From Spirosoma endophyticum (lineage in GTDB: Bacteria; Bacteroidota; Bacteroidia; Cytophagales; Spirosomataceae): a stretch of DNA of 64,000 nt. The notes below the pieces were generated by a model, which was given only the letters and a program-made list of their open reading frames with translations, was not told the origin of the DNA and did not search any database. Shown one piece after another: positions 38,676 through 47,693 of this stretch. A program made the translations under genes and the position numbers. Numbering within the stretch: position 1 is the stretch's first letter; every line of letters starts with the position of its first letter. Location: the NCBI RefSeq assembly GCF_900112365.1, contig NZ_FOLQ01000009.1:1-64000 (forward strand). Reading direction: 5' to 3'.

Positions 38676-41060
38676 ATGCCCAAGGTTTTTATATGGGTTG
38701 TGCTGCTAATCGGCTTGCCTTTTCTTGCCGTTGCACAACTACAGATTTCCCATCCAATGTCCCGTTTGGTTGTGCAACGTGGGACCGATGGTAATGGGCG
38801 AATTTACGTATCGGGCCGGCTCACAGGCACGGTAGATCGGGTGGAGGCCCAATTGACAGCTATTTCGGCGGGTCAGGGTGTCGATACGGGCTGGCAAACG
38901 GTACAAACCAACCCCACTAATAATCTTTTCCTGGGGTATGTTACGGGGGCGGGCGGCTGGTACGTCCTGACGGTCCGTACAATCGTTGGAGTAACCGTAA
39001 CGGCGCAGGCAACCGTGCAACCGGTTGGTATTGGTGAAGTGTTTATTACGGCGGGCCAATCGAACGCCCGTGGCCTCGGTATTGGCGACAATGATCTCGG
39101 CTCTAATACAGATCGTGTCAATGCCATTGATTCCATCAATCACTCGTACCCGCCTGGTGCACAGGCGCTTGTTTCCTCGGGAGATCCGTCGCCAGTAGCT
39201 GTATTTAAACCCCTGACTGCGACCCGGAATGTTTTTCCAATGGCCGAGAGTTCGTGGGCATGGGGTGAATTGGGCGATTACGTCGTGAATCGCTATAACG
39301 TACCGGTGGCTTTTTACGTAGTGGGCTGGGATGGGTCAACAGTCGAAAACTGGATCAACAGCGCCAACGGTATTCCTACTTGTAATCGATATTACTGCGT
39401 GGAGAACTGGCCGAACCTGCAACCTTACACCAACCTGAAGAACGTTTTAACGTATTATGCGTCCATGGCGGGTGTCCGGGCTATACTTTGGCATCAGGGT
39501 GAAGCTGAGTATGGGGACGCTACGTCCGGAAGCATTCCTGATTATGTCAATCGGTTGACAGCACTCATTCAGAAATCACGGCAGGATTTTGGCGGAAAAA
39601 ATATTCCGTGGTTAGTAGCGCGAACTTCTTTCGACGGGACCGTAACGCGTCCAGATGTAATTGCGTCCCAGCAACAGGTCATTAATACGCCTGGCCTGAA
39701 TGTATTTCAGGGGCCACTCAGCGATACGATCCAAGGCCGCAACGCGGGCAATCAGGATGTGCATTTTCGTAATGCATCGCGGCCATCTCCTCATCCAAAC
39801 TATTTTCTGAATCCAGCAACAATTCCACAGGAAATGGGCCTGTCGCGTTTCGCCCGAAACTGGAATAACAGTATGGATAATACATTTTTCCAGAATGCCC
39901 AACCCGTCACTCCCGTGCAGTTTGCTGTGACGGGTAATCTGGCCGACAACGTAACGCCCGGTGCTACGCTGAATGTGTCATTTACTACACTCGGAACGTT
40001 CGATCCCAGCACGCAGTGGCAGGTACAGCTACTGGATTCGCTGGGTCATTATCTGGCCGTTTTGGGGAGTGGTTCCACAAGTCCCATACAGGCGACGCTG
40101 CCGGGTTCCTATCAGAGTGGTCGTTATCAGGTACGGGTGGTGTCTACTTCAGCGGCTATGGCGGCCGTACCGTCAAACTTGTTTCGGATTACACAGTATG
40201 TACCGGCGGCCGATTTAAGCTTGGAGATGAGTACTAATCAGCGCATACCGAATCTGAATGATCCGGTTACAATCACGCTGAATATACGAAACGACGGTCC
40301 AAATCAGGCGACGAACGTAGCCGTTCGAAATCGGCTTCCTGATAACCTGGCTTTTATTTCCGGATCGGGCATGACTGCTGATGGCAACGTAATAACTGGT
40401 ACAATTTCCAGCCTTGACGCCGGAACATGGACAACGCTCAGTTTCGTGGCGCAGCCAACGGCAGCCGGTACATATCGAAACGCAGCCGAGATTACGCAGT
40501 CTACGCCTAATGATCCTGACAGTCAGGTAGATTCCGGCACGGGTGACGGGCAGGATGATGCCGCTCAAGTGGACTTCCGTACCCGCGATAGTGGCGGTGC
40601 TGAATTTACATCGCCGAATCCTAATCAGGTGCCATTACCCACTGTGATCAGTAACCAGCCCACACCTGACCCCGCCAAAGCTGACGTAAGCTTAAGTTTA
40701 TCTGTCAGTTCTCTCGCTCCGGCGGTAGGGGACGTTATTTTCTACAACCTGACGATCGCAAATGAGGGCGGTTTAGCGGCAACGGGTCTGAGTGTAGCGG
40801 CCTATCTTCCCGATAATCAAACCTTTGTGCCGGGTGATGACCTGACACTTTCGGGTGGAAGCCTGATGGGTGATATCAGCAGTTTAGCCGCTGGCAGTCG
40901 TATTACGTTACATTTCCGGGCTACGGCAGTGGCTGTGGGGCAGGGTATTTGCACCGCTCAGATAACGGCCGCCGGAGTGTCTGATCCTGATTCCGTTCCG
41001 GGGAATGGAACCACCAATGGCGAAGACGATACTACCCAGGTCGACGTTCGTGTGCGCTAA
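38676..41060 (+). CDS. Secreted SGNH/sialate-O-acetylesterase-like protein with two DUF11 domains
   Basis: This 794-residue protein has a signal peptide (FIWVVLLIGLPFLAVAQ). The catalytic domain shows GEVFITAGQSNARG (Ser in GQSN, about residue 140) and ILWHQGEAEYGD (about 273), both typical of SASA/SGNH esterases, and a candidate His in NQDVHFRNASR. Two DUF11 modules follow: one from DLSLEMSTNQRIPNLNDPV and one from DVSLSLSVSSLAPAVGDV, each ending in a DPDS..DDxxQVD stretch. It is probably a cell-surface or secreted carbohydrate deacetylase. No T9SS sorting domain is evident. Confidence 0.85.
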   Translation: MPKVFIWVVLLIGLPFLAVAQLQISHPMSRLVVQRGTDGNGRIYVSGRLTGTVDRVEAQLTAISAGQGVDTGWQTVQTNPTNNLFLGYVTGAGGWYVLTVRTIVGVTVTAQATVQPVGIGEVFITAGQSNARGLGIGDNDLGSNTDRVNAIDSINHSYPPGAQALVSSGDPSPVAVFKPLTATRNVFPMAESSWAWGELGDYVVNRYNVPVAFYVVGWDGSTVENWINSANGIPTCNRYYCVENWPNLQPYTNLKNVLTYYASMAGVRAILWHQGEAEYGDATSGSIPDYVNRLTALIQKSRQDFGGKNIPWLVARTSFDGTVTRPDVIASQQQVINTPGLNVFQGPLSDTIQGRNAGNQDVHFRNASRPSPHPNYFLNPATIPQEMGLSRFARNWNNSMDNTFFQNAQPVTPVQFAVTGNLADNVTPGATLNVSFTTLGTFDPSTQWQVQLLDSLGHYLAVLGSGSTSPIQATLPGSYQSGRYQVRVVSTSAAMAAVPSNLFRITQYVPAADLSLEMSTNQRIPNLNDPVTITLNIRNDGPNQATNVAVRNRLPDNLAFISGSGMTADGNVITGTISSLDAGTWTTLSFVAQPTAAGTYRNAAEITQSTPNDPDSQVDSGTGDGQDDAAQVDFRTRDSGGAEFTSPNPNQVPLPTVISNQPTPDPAKADVSLSLSVSSLAPAVGDVIFYNLTIANEGGLAATGLSVAAYLPDNQTFVPGDDLTLSGGSLMGDISSLAAGSRITLHFRATAVAVGQGICTAQITAAGVSDPDSVPGNGTTNGEDDTTQVDVRVR

Positions 41061-41226
41061 CGTAGTCAATACGTAGCGGTAGTTGATTTGTCTGTTACTA
41101 GCACATATGTGCCCTGAACGGTTTAGCCCAATTCTTCGTTAAAATTAAACTTATCCGTGACTTTTATAGTACAAAAGGCGGTTCTCGTGCTTTCAATAGT
41201 AGGTATTGTTTGGCTATACCGGATAT

Positions 41227-44016
41227 ATGAAAACTCAGTGGATTCTTATAGGTGCAGGCGGGATCGCGGTGGCGTTGACGCTCTCGTCGTTTCTTGGCAT
41301 TTTTGAGAGTCGGGTAGACTATAATACCCAAATTAAGCCCCTGCTCAACAAAAACTGCATTGTTTGCCACGGTGGGGTCAAAAAAGCGTCAGGCTTTTCA
41401 CTTCTATTTCGGCACGAAGCCGTAGCTCCGGCCAAATCGGGGAAACCGGCAATCATTCCCGGCGATGCCGACGCCAGCGAGATGGTTCGACGCTTAACGT
41501 TAAGCGATCCTGACGAGCGAATGCCGCTCGACCATCCTGCGCTAAAACCTGACGAAATCGACCTGCTACGCAAGTGGATTGATCAGGGCGCCGAGTGGGG
41601 TGATCACTGGGCCTATAAAACTGTCGAAAAGCCAGATGTACCAGAAATTGGTACGTTCTGGAGTCGGTTGGGGATTGCTGAAAGTGACGAAGCCAACTGG
41701 GCTAAGAATGAAATTGATCATTTTGTCCTCGATAAATTAAAACAGGACGGTTTGACTCCATCTCCCGAAGCCGACCGTGTTACGTTAATTCGTCGGGTAT
41801 CGCTTGATTTGACGGGTCTTCCACCGACCGAAAAAGAGGTCACCGATTTCGTAAATGACAAATCGATTGAAGCCTACGGGTATGTGGTTGATCGGCTGCT
41901 CAAGTCGCCTGCTTATGGCGAGCGGTGGACGGGTATGTGGCTCGATTTAGCGCGATATGCCGATACCAAAGGCTACGAGCGAGATCCTGGACGGAAAATC
42001 TGGCGGTATCGCGACTGGCTCATCAAAGCATTCAATGCGGACAAACCCTTCGACCAGTTTACCATTGAGCAGTTGGCGGGCGATCTTTTACCAAATAATG
42101 GCGTCGATGACGCTAATTTAATTGCCACGGGTTTTCATCGGAACACAATGACCAACGATGAGGGCGGCACGCAGGATGAGGAATTCCGAACGGCGGCTGT
42201 TCTTGACCGGGTCAACACCACCTGGGATGTCTGGCAGGGCACTACGTTTGCCTGCATTCAGTGCCACAGCCACCCTTATGACCCCTTTGTTCACGAAGAA
42301 TACTACAAATACCTCGCGTTTTTCAACAATACCCGCGACGAAGACGTAACGAGCGACACGCCTACGCTACGTTTCTACAAACCGGCTGATTCGCTCAAAA
42401 TCCTAAATCTCCAGAAATACATTGCGTCTGCCGTTCCTGATTCGAAGCAGGCAAAAGATGATGTAAATCGGGTTACGTCCCTTGTTCGGACGATAGAGCC
42501 AAAAATTAACTCGCACGATTTCGACCAGCTTGTCAACGCATCATTACTGGATGCTAAATACTTCGGTGTTCAGGACAAAGGTTCGGCACGTATCAAGGAT
42601 GTAACGCTCACAGGACGTCCCCGCATGCTGATTGCCTGGGGTACAAAAGCGCCTGATGCAACCGTTACGTTCCGACAGGATAAACCAGATGGACCGGTTG
42701 TTGCGGTCGTCCCTGTTCCGAAAACGGGCAGTCAATGGAACGATACGATTCAGATGATTCCCTTGCCGCAAATTCAGGGTAAGCATAGTCTATATCTGTC
42801 GCTGAATAGTTCAAAACAGCCAAAGGATTGGGTGATGATCAAGTGGGTTGCGTTCCAGCCCATTCTGCCCGGTCAACCAGTAGACGCGCTTGGTGAACAG
42901 GATAAGCAATTGCTGGAAATTCTGAATGCGGACGCCGAACAAACGCCTATTCTCCTCGATGGGTCGGGTGACCTGGCGCGCGAAACGCATGTTTTTGAGC
43001 GGGGCAACTGGATGGTGAAAGGCAAGCGTGTAACGCCCGACGTACCGAAATCTTTCCCGGCAATGGACCCTAAATTGCCCAAGAATCGGCTGGGACTGGC
43101 CCGCTGGATGGTGAGTCGGGAACATCCGCTAACGGCTCGCGTAGCTGTCAACAGGTTCTGGGAGCAGCTATTCGGCACGGGTATTGTCGAAACGGTCGAG
43201 GATATGGGTACGCAGGGAATACCGCCCACCCACCGCGAACTGCTGGATTATCTGGCCGTTGAGTTCATGGTGACGGATCACTGGAGCATTAAGAAGCTTC
43301 TGAAAAAGATAGTTATGGCGGCTACGTATCGGCAGCAATCGCATGTGTCGCCGGAGTTGCTGGCTAAAGATCCATTCAACAAATTACTGGCTCGTGGCCC
43401 ACGCGTTCGCTTATCGGCCGAAGCTGTACATGATCAGGCGCTGGCAGTCAGTGGATTACTGAGCCACAAACTGTATGGGCCAAGCGTCATGCCGATACAG
43501 CCCAACGGTATCTGGCAGTCGCCCTACGACGGAGAAACCTGGAAACAGAGTACGGGTGAGGATTTACACCGGCGGGCCTTATATACGTACTGGAAACGGA
43601 CGGCACCTTACCCGTCAATGGTGACGTTCGATAGTCCAAGTCGTGAGTTCTGCCAGTCGCGTCGTATCCGGACTAACACGCCATTGCAGGCTTTAGTTAC
43701 GCTCAATGATCCGGTTTACGTAGAAGCGGCTCAGCATCTGGCCGACTATATGCGTGATCATGGCAGAACGCCCGAGGCTCAGCTTCAGGCCGGATTCCGG
43801 TGTATCATGATGCATGATTTGCCGCCGAAAAAGCTGGCTGTTCTGACACGGCTTTATCGAACAACGGAAGCGTATTATCGCCAGAAACCGGGCGAGGCAG
43901 AATCATTGCTAGATCGAACTGGCATCGATTGTGCAACGCTCACACCCCAACAGGCAGCACTGACCGTAACGGCCAACACAATGCTGAATCTGGATGAAGT
44001 GATTACGAAAGAGTAG
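41227..44016 (+). CDS. DUF1549/DUF1553 protein with cytochrome c-like N-terminus
   Basis: This 929-residue protein has an N-terminal membrane anchor (WILIGAGGIAVALTLSSFLG) and a PSCyt1-type heme motif CIVCHGG near residue 45. The DUF1549 domain holds WTGMWLDLARYADTKGYERD, DEGGTQDEEFRTAAVLDRVN and a second CxxCH (FACIQCHSHPYDP). DUF1553 follows (LARWMVSREHPLTARVAVNR, then FDSPSREFCQSRR). Such proteins are best known from planctomycetes and pair with DUF1501 genes. Here the DUF1501 partner is displaced by a DUF559 unit. Catabolism of sulfated polysaccharides has been suggested for the group, without proof here. ATG 41227 is used. Confidence 0.88.
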   Translation: MKTQWILIGAGGIAVALTLSSFLGIFESRVDYNTQIKPLLNKNCIVCHGGVKKASGFSLLFRHEAVAPAKSGKPAIIPGDADASEMVRRLTLSDPDERMPLDHPALKPDEIDLLRKWIDQGAEWGDHWAYKTVEKPDVPEIGTFWSRLGIAESDEANWAKNEIDHFVLDKLKQDGLTPSPEADRVTLIRRVSLDLTGLPPTEKEVTDFVNDKSIEAYGYVVDRLLKSPAYGERWTGMWLDLARYADTKGYERDPGRKIWRYRDWLIKAFNADKPFDQFTIEQLAGDLLPNNGVDDANLIATGFHRNTMTNDEGGTQDEEFRTAAVLDRVNTTWDVWQGTTFACIQCHSHPYDPFVHEEYYKYLAFFNNTRDEDVTSDTPTLRFYKPADSLKILNLQKYIASAVPDSKQAKDDVNRVTSLVRTIEPKINSHDFDQLVNASLLDAKYFGVQDKGSARIKDVTLTGRPRMLIAWGTKAPDATVTFRQDKPDGPVVAVVPVPKTGSQWNDTIQMIPLPQIQGKHSLYLSLNSSKQPKDWVMIKWVAFQPILPGQPVDALGEQDKQLLEILNADAEQTPILLDGSGDLARETHVFERGNWMVKGKRVTPDVPKSFPAMDPKLPKNRLGLARWMVSREHPLTARVAVNRFWEQLFGTGIVETVEDMGTQGIPPTHRELLDYLAVEFMVTDHWSIKKLLKKIVMAATYRQQSHVSPELLAKDPFNKLLARGPRVRLSAEAVHDQALAVSGLLSHKLYGPSVMPIQPNGIWQSPYDGETWKQSTGEDLHRRALYTYWKRTAPYPSMVTFDSPSREFCQSRRIRTNTPLQALVTLNDPVYVEAAQHLADYMRDHGRTPEAQLQAGFRCIMMHDLPPKKLAVLTRLYRTTEAYYRQKPGEAESLLDRTGIDCATLTPQQAALTVTANTMLNLDEVITKE

Positions 44017-44031
44017 ATTACCCCACCCCAA

Positions 44032-44058
44032 CCCCTCCCCTTGAACTAAGGGGAGGGG
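44032..44058. repeat. Left palindrome of the DUF559 unit
   Basis: The 27-bp perfect palindrome is CCCCTCCCCTT, GAACT loop, AAGGGGAGGGG. The outer C-rich tail 44021-44031 continues the terminal repeat. Confidence 0.9.
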
Positions 44059-44072
44059 CTAAAAAAAGTAAA

Positions 44073-44435
44073 ATGGGCGAATTAATACATAATAGAAAGG
44101 CAATGGAAGAGTTTCGTCGGGAACTGAGGAAATTTCCGACGCGATTTGAAACATTGCTCTGGGAGCGATTAAGAAGTAGCCAATTGGAAGGGCGAAAATT
44201 TCGGCGACAACACAGTGTTGGTATCTATATTCTTGATTTTTATTGTCCTGCCGAAAAGCTGTGTATTGAGATTGATGGATACGTTCATTGTAATACTGAT
44301 GCCATTATTCACGATACAGAACGGGACCATGCATTATCCCAATTGATGATTAAGACCTTACGTTTCGCAAATGCCGAAATCGAGACAGACATTGAAGAGG
44401 TATTACGAAGGATAAGAGAACAATTTAAGGACTAA
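44073..44435 (+). CDS. DUF559 endonuclease-domain protein (Vsr-like PD-(D/E)XK fold)
   Basis: This 120-residue single-domain protein begins MGELIHNRKAMEEFRRELRK. The DUF559 core is RFETLLWERLRSSQLEGRKF, GIYILDFYCPAEKLCIEIDG (catalytic Asp in LDFYCP and Glu in IEIDG) and RDHALSQLMIKTLRFANAEI. DUF559 is related to Vsr nicking endonucleases; activity has not been shown for this protein. The start at ATG 44073 follows an A-rich stretch. It is bracketed by the inverted palindromes described for the unit. Confidence 0.9.
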   Translation: MGELIHNRKAMEEFRRELRKFPTRFETLLWERLRSSQLEGRKFRRQHSVGIYILDFYCPAEKLCIEIDGYVHCNTDAIIHDTERDHALSQLMIKTLRFANAEIETDIEEVLRRIREQFKD

Positions 44436-44450
44436 AGACCGAGCATTTCC

Positions 44451-44477
44451 CCCCTCCCCTTAGTTCAAGGGGAGGGG
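44451..44477. repeat. Right palindrome of the DUF559 unit
   Basis: The 27-bp perfect palindrome CCCCTCCCCTT, AGTTC loop, AAGGGGAGGGG is the exact reverse complement of the left one. The outer G-rich tail reaches 44491. Confidence 0.9.
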
Positions 44478-44501
44478 CCGGGGGTGGGGTAGTACTACGA
44501 C

Positions 44502-46007
44502 ATGAACAAACTCCTGCAGGAACTCCAGCAAGCAGCAGCCGAACGCGAAACCCGGCGGCATTTTTTGCATACCTGTTCAACAGGCTTGGGCGCAATGGCG
44601 CTTAGCGCCACCCTGGGAAGTTGCGGATTTTTTGGGAAAAGCGATCCCCCGACGAATGACGTTGGCGCGCCTACGCTATCGGGTGGGCTCACTACGTCTC
44701 CGCAACCGTCGCAGTACGTACCGAAGGCCCAACGTATCATTTATATCCACATGGCCGGGTCGCCAAGTCAGTTGGAGCTGTTCGATTATAAACCTGAACT
44801 GGCGAAGTATAACGGTAAGGACTGCCCGCAGGAACTGCTCGAAGGCAAGAAGTTTGCCTTTATTCGGGGTGTGCCCAAAATGCTTGGTCCACAGGGAAAG
44901 TTCGCGCAACGAGGTCAGTCGGGTGCGTGGGTGTCTGATTATTTGCCTCATTTGCAGGGCGTTGTTGACGACGTTACGTTCCTGAAAGCCATGCACACTG
45001 ACCAGTTCAACCATGCACCTGCTCAGTTACTCATGCATACGGGAAGCGCTCGTCTGGGACGCCCAAGCATGGGATCATGGGTGACGTATGGGCTTGGTAC
45101 TGAAAACGATAACCTACCCGGCTACATCGTGCTGGCATCGGGTGGAAAACAACCCGATGCCGGAAAATCCGTATGGGGAAGTGGGTTTCTGCCAACAGTT
45201 TACCAGGGCGTGCAGTGCCGTACCGATGGCGACCCTGTACTTTACGCTTCTGATCCGGCGGGTATCAGCCGCGACGTTCGCAAGCAGACGATTGATGCGA
45301 TCAGCCAGATTAACCAGCAACAGTACGAAGACGTTAATGACCCCGAAATCCTGACCCGCATTGCGCAATATGAACTGGCGTTTCGGATGCAGATGTCAGT
45401 GCCCGACGCAATGGATATCAAAAGCGAGCCCCAGTACATTTTGGACAGCTACGGTGCCGACCCGAATAAAGGGTCGTTTGCCCGCAATTGTTTGCTGGCC
45501 AGACGGTTGGTCGAGCGGGGTGTCCGGTTTGTTCAGTTGTTTGACTGGGGATGGGATACGCATGGTACAAGTGCCGATGGTTCCATTGATGTTGGGCTGA
45601 AAACAAAATGTAAAGAGTCTGATCAGGCCGTAGCTGCCCTACTGAACGATTTAAAACAACGCGGGTTGCTGGACGATACGTTGGTCGTTTGGGGCGGAGA
45701 GTTCGGACGGACACCGATGCAGGAAAACCGCGATGGTCAGGTGTTGCCGTTCATGGGCCGAGACCATCACCTGGAAGCCTTCACGGTCTGGATGGCCGGT
45801 GGTGGCGTCAAGAAGGGCTTTTCTTATGGTGAAACCGACGACATCGGTTACTACGGCGTTAAAGACAAAGTGCATATTCATGACCTGCAGGCCACCATTC
45901 TGCACTTACTCGGCTTCGATCATACCAAACTAACGTACCAGTTTCAAGGCCGGCCATTCCGGCTAACCGACGTAGCGGGAAAGGTTGTGAAGCCAATTCT
46001 GGCGTAG
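44502..46007 (+). CDS. DUF1501 family exported protein
   Basis: This 501-residue protein starts with a Tat-type signal (ETRRHFLHTCSTGLGAMALS) and belongs to the DUF1501 (sulfatase-like fold) family. Characteristic blocks are IIYIHMAGSPSQLELFDYKP, KAMHTDQFNHAPAQLLMHTG, RRLVERGVRFVQLFDWGWDT and VVWGGEFGRTPMQENRDGQV, with metal-type His/Asp residues in MGRDHHLEAF. It is the normal partner of the DUF1549/DUF1553 protein upstream, and the two were probably one operon before the DUF559 unit inserted. The substrate is unknown. Confidence 0.9.
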   Translation: MNKLLQELQQAAAERETRRHFLHTCSTGLGAMALSATLGSCGFFGKSDPPTNDVGAPTLSGGLTTSPQPSQYVPKAQRIIYIHMAGSPSQLELFDYKPELAKYNGKDCPQELLEGKKFAFIRGVPKMLGPQGKFAQRGQSGAWVSDYLPHLQGVVDDVTFLKAMHTDQFNHAPAQLLMHTGSARLGRPSMGSWVTYGLGTENDNLPGYIVLASGGKQPDAGKSVWGSGFLPTVYQGVQCRTDGDPVLYASDPAGISRDVRKQTIDAISQINQQQYEDVNDPEILTRIAQYELAFRMQMSVPDAMDIKSEPQYILDSYGADPNKGSFARNCLLARRLVERGVRFVQLFDWGWDTHGTSADGSIDVGLKTKCKESDQAVAALLNDLKQRGLLDDTLVVWGGEFGRTPMQENRDGQVLPFMGRDHHLEAFTVWMAGGGVKKGFSYGETDDIGYYGVKDKVHIHDLQATILHLLGFDHTKLTYQFQGRPFRLTDVAGKVVKPILA

Positions 46008-46232
46008 GTGCCAAACGGACAAATTAAACAAGGCACAGGAGTTTTCCTCATAGCGAACGTGTCGTCCCGGTTGAAACGTGATAGAAAACGGACAATAATT
46101 AACAGATTAGTAGACAGTTGAGCAATAGTTTAGTTATTACCTGAAATGGCAACAATTTCTTAATCAAGATCTACCCTTGGTTAGTTACATTCGTTTCACT
46201 TTCGTCAGGTAATCGCTGTGATCAAGCCAACA

Positions 46233-46610
46233 ATGCTGTCCTGGTTGTATCTGATTGGGGCTGCCGCCTGTCAAACAGCCTGGATGTACTCGCTTAAATA
46301 CATTAGCCTGGATGGCCTGAAGACACTACGCTGGACTACGTTTTATCGACTTGATGGCGGTCTGCCCGCTCTGCTCCCGTGGCTGGCCTACGTTGTCTTC
46401 GGCATTGTCAATACCGTACTGCTGGCCAGCGCCATGCGCACCATTCCAACCACAACAGCCTTTGCTGTCTGGATGGCTTCAACGCTGGTATTTCTCAAGG
46501 CTGCTGATGTGCTCTGGCTGAAAATGAACTGGTCATGGACCGAATTCTTTTTCATTGTGCTCATCACCATAGGCATCGTTGGCTTGAAACTAGCTGGCCC
46601 TACTGAGTAG
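46233..46610 (+). CDS. SMR/EamA-like four-helix membrane protein
   Basis: This protein of about 125 residues has four predicted helices: LYLIGAAACQTAWMYSLKYI, LPWLAYVVFGIVNTVLLASA, AFAVWMASTLVFLKAADVLW and FFFIVLITIGIVGLKLAGP. The layout and the TTTAFAVWMA segment recall small multidrug-resistance (SMR) transporters, but the membrane-embedded Glu of EmrE helix 1 is replaced by Gln (ACQTAW). Drug export is therefore doubtful. The start is ATG 46233; GTG 46218 would add five residues. Confidence 0.75.
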   Translation: MLSWLYLIGAAACQTAWMYSLKYISLDGLKTLRWTTFYRLDGGLPALLPWLAYVVFGIVNTVLLASAMRTIPTTTAFAVWMASTLVFLKAADVLWLKMNWSWTEFFFIVLITIGIVGLKLAGPTE

Positions 46611-46629
46611 CTAAAACGGGTAAACCACC

Positions 46630-46917
46630 CTATTCCAAAACCTTGGGGACTTCAAAAAATTTATTGTCATGCTGGGGCGCATTGGCCAGCGCCTGCTCAC
46701 GCGGAAGGTGATTACCAACTACATCATCGCGCAGTACGTTGGTTTCGTCGGAGATATGCGTCAACGGCTCAACGCCGGTTGTATCCACTTCGTTGAGTTG
46801 CTCCATCCACGTCAAAACGCCATTCAGGCTATTGAGCAACTCGGCTTCTTCTTCGGGTTTTACCTCCAGACGGGCCAGATGAGCAATTTTATGTAAGGTA
46901 TCGTGATCTACTTTCAT
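46630..46917 (-). CDS. gatC: Asp/Glu-tRNA amidotransferase subunit C
   Basis: This 95-residue GatC stabilises the GatAB amidotransferase that makes Gln-tRNA-Gln or Asn-tRNA-Asn. Conserved segments are IAHLARLEVKPEEEAELLNS, GVEPLTHISDETNVLRDD and DNKFFEVPKVLE. gatA and gatB are not nearby. ATG 46917 is chosen; the frame continues upstream, but that part is the octamer repeat. Only four bases separate the start from the tandem repeat at 46922-46953, which fills the whole gap to plsC. Confidence 0.93.
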   Translation of the reverse strand: MKVDHDTLHKIAHLARLEVKPEEEAELLNSLNGVLTWMEQLNEVDTTGVEPLTHISDETNVLRDDVVGNHLPREQALANAPQHDNKFFEVPKVLE

Positions 46918-46921
46918 AATC

Positions 46922-46953
46922 AATGAGTGAATGAGTGAATGAGTGAATGAGTG
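46922..46953. repeat. Four-copy octamer tandem repeat in the plsC-gatC spacer
   Basis: The unit AATGAGTG occurs four times exactly (46922-46929, 46930-46937, 46938-46945 and 46946-46953). It spans the space between the plsC stop (46955-46957) and the gatC start, where the ribosome would bind. Confidence 0.95.
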
Positions 46954-46954
46954 A

Positions 46955-47680
46955 TTAGGCCACAACATTCAGTGTTCTCATTAACTCAGTATCAATAATT
47001 CTATATGTTTCCTGCTTTAACCGTTCGACATCGTCCTGGGTCATTCCCGTGGTTTCGATGGGCGGATGAACTACCGCCCGCAATGGATGCCAGTGGAATC
47101 GTACGGGACTTTTATCGGGCAAAATCTGGTAATTGTTCAATAACGTAATCGGTACAATGGGCACCTGCTGCTGAATCGCCATGGTGAAGGCGCCATCTTT
47201 GAACGGCACCATCTGGGGAATTTCTGTTGCCCGAATACCGCCCTCCGGGAAGATCATAATACTACGTCCCGATGCCAGCGTCCGAATGGATTTTGCCAGT
47301 GAATAGGCCCGGCTGTTAGGCTGATTCCGATCGACCTGAACATGCAGTTTCGCAAACATATACCCTATCAGCGGAATGTTTTTCACATCACTTTTACCAA
47401 CGAATGCGTAGTAGTTTCTGACAATCAACCCCATAGCGGCAATGTCCAGATAAGAAAAATGGTTCGCACAAAACACGTACGTCTGATTAGGATCGGGCCT
47501 AAACCGACGCTCAACCCGAACCGGAATGCCTATTCCAATAAAAAACAGCTTTCCCCAGATGTAATTGATTTTGTGCGCCAGTGGCTTCCAGTCGTCGCGC
47601 TGCAAAAACACAAACTGGATCGGAAACAGCACGATGTACAACGCTACTAAATAAACAGCGCACCAGATTGTGTAAAGCAT
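46955..47680 (-). CDS. plsC: 1-acyl-sn-glycerol-3-phosphate acyltransferase
   Basis: This 241-residue membrane acyltransferase makes phosphatidic acid. An N-terminal hydrophobic helix (IWCAVYLVALYIVLFPIQFV) is followed by the acyltransferase motifs NHFSYLDIAAMG (HX4D), IMIFPEGGIRATE and FKDGAFTMA. It lies upstream of gatC with a repeat-filled spacer, and below a 33-bp inverted repeat that separates it from purH. Confidence 0.92.
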   Translation of the reverse strand: MLYTIWCAVYLVALYIVLFPIQFVFLQRDDWKPLAHKINYIWGKLFFIGIGIPVRVERRFRPDPNQTYVFCANHFSYLDIAAMGLIVRNYYAFVGKSDVKNIPLIGYMFAKLHVQVDRNQPNSRAYSLAKSIRTLASGRSIMIFPEGGIRATEIPQMVPFKDGAFTMAIQQQVPIVPITLLNNYQILPDKSPVRFHWHPLRAVVHPPIETTGMTQDDVERLKQETYRIIDTELMRTLNVVA

Positions 47681-47693
47681 AATTGTCTAACCA

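Larger units (their letters stand above)
44019..44491. mobile_element. Palindrome-bounded DUF559 nuclease unit
   Basis: A 473-bp segment has near-identical inverted ends of about 40 bp (44019-44058 and 44451-44491). Each end contains a 27-bp palindrome (44032-44058 and 44451-44477) and then runs outward as alternating C4/A or G4/T blocks ending in TA. Only one gene, a DUF559 nuclease, lies inside. The unit fills the gap between the DUF1553 stop (44016) and the DUF1501 start (44502). No target duplication longer than TA is visible. Mobility is inferred from the arrangement. Confidence 0.65.
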
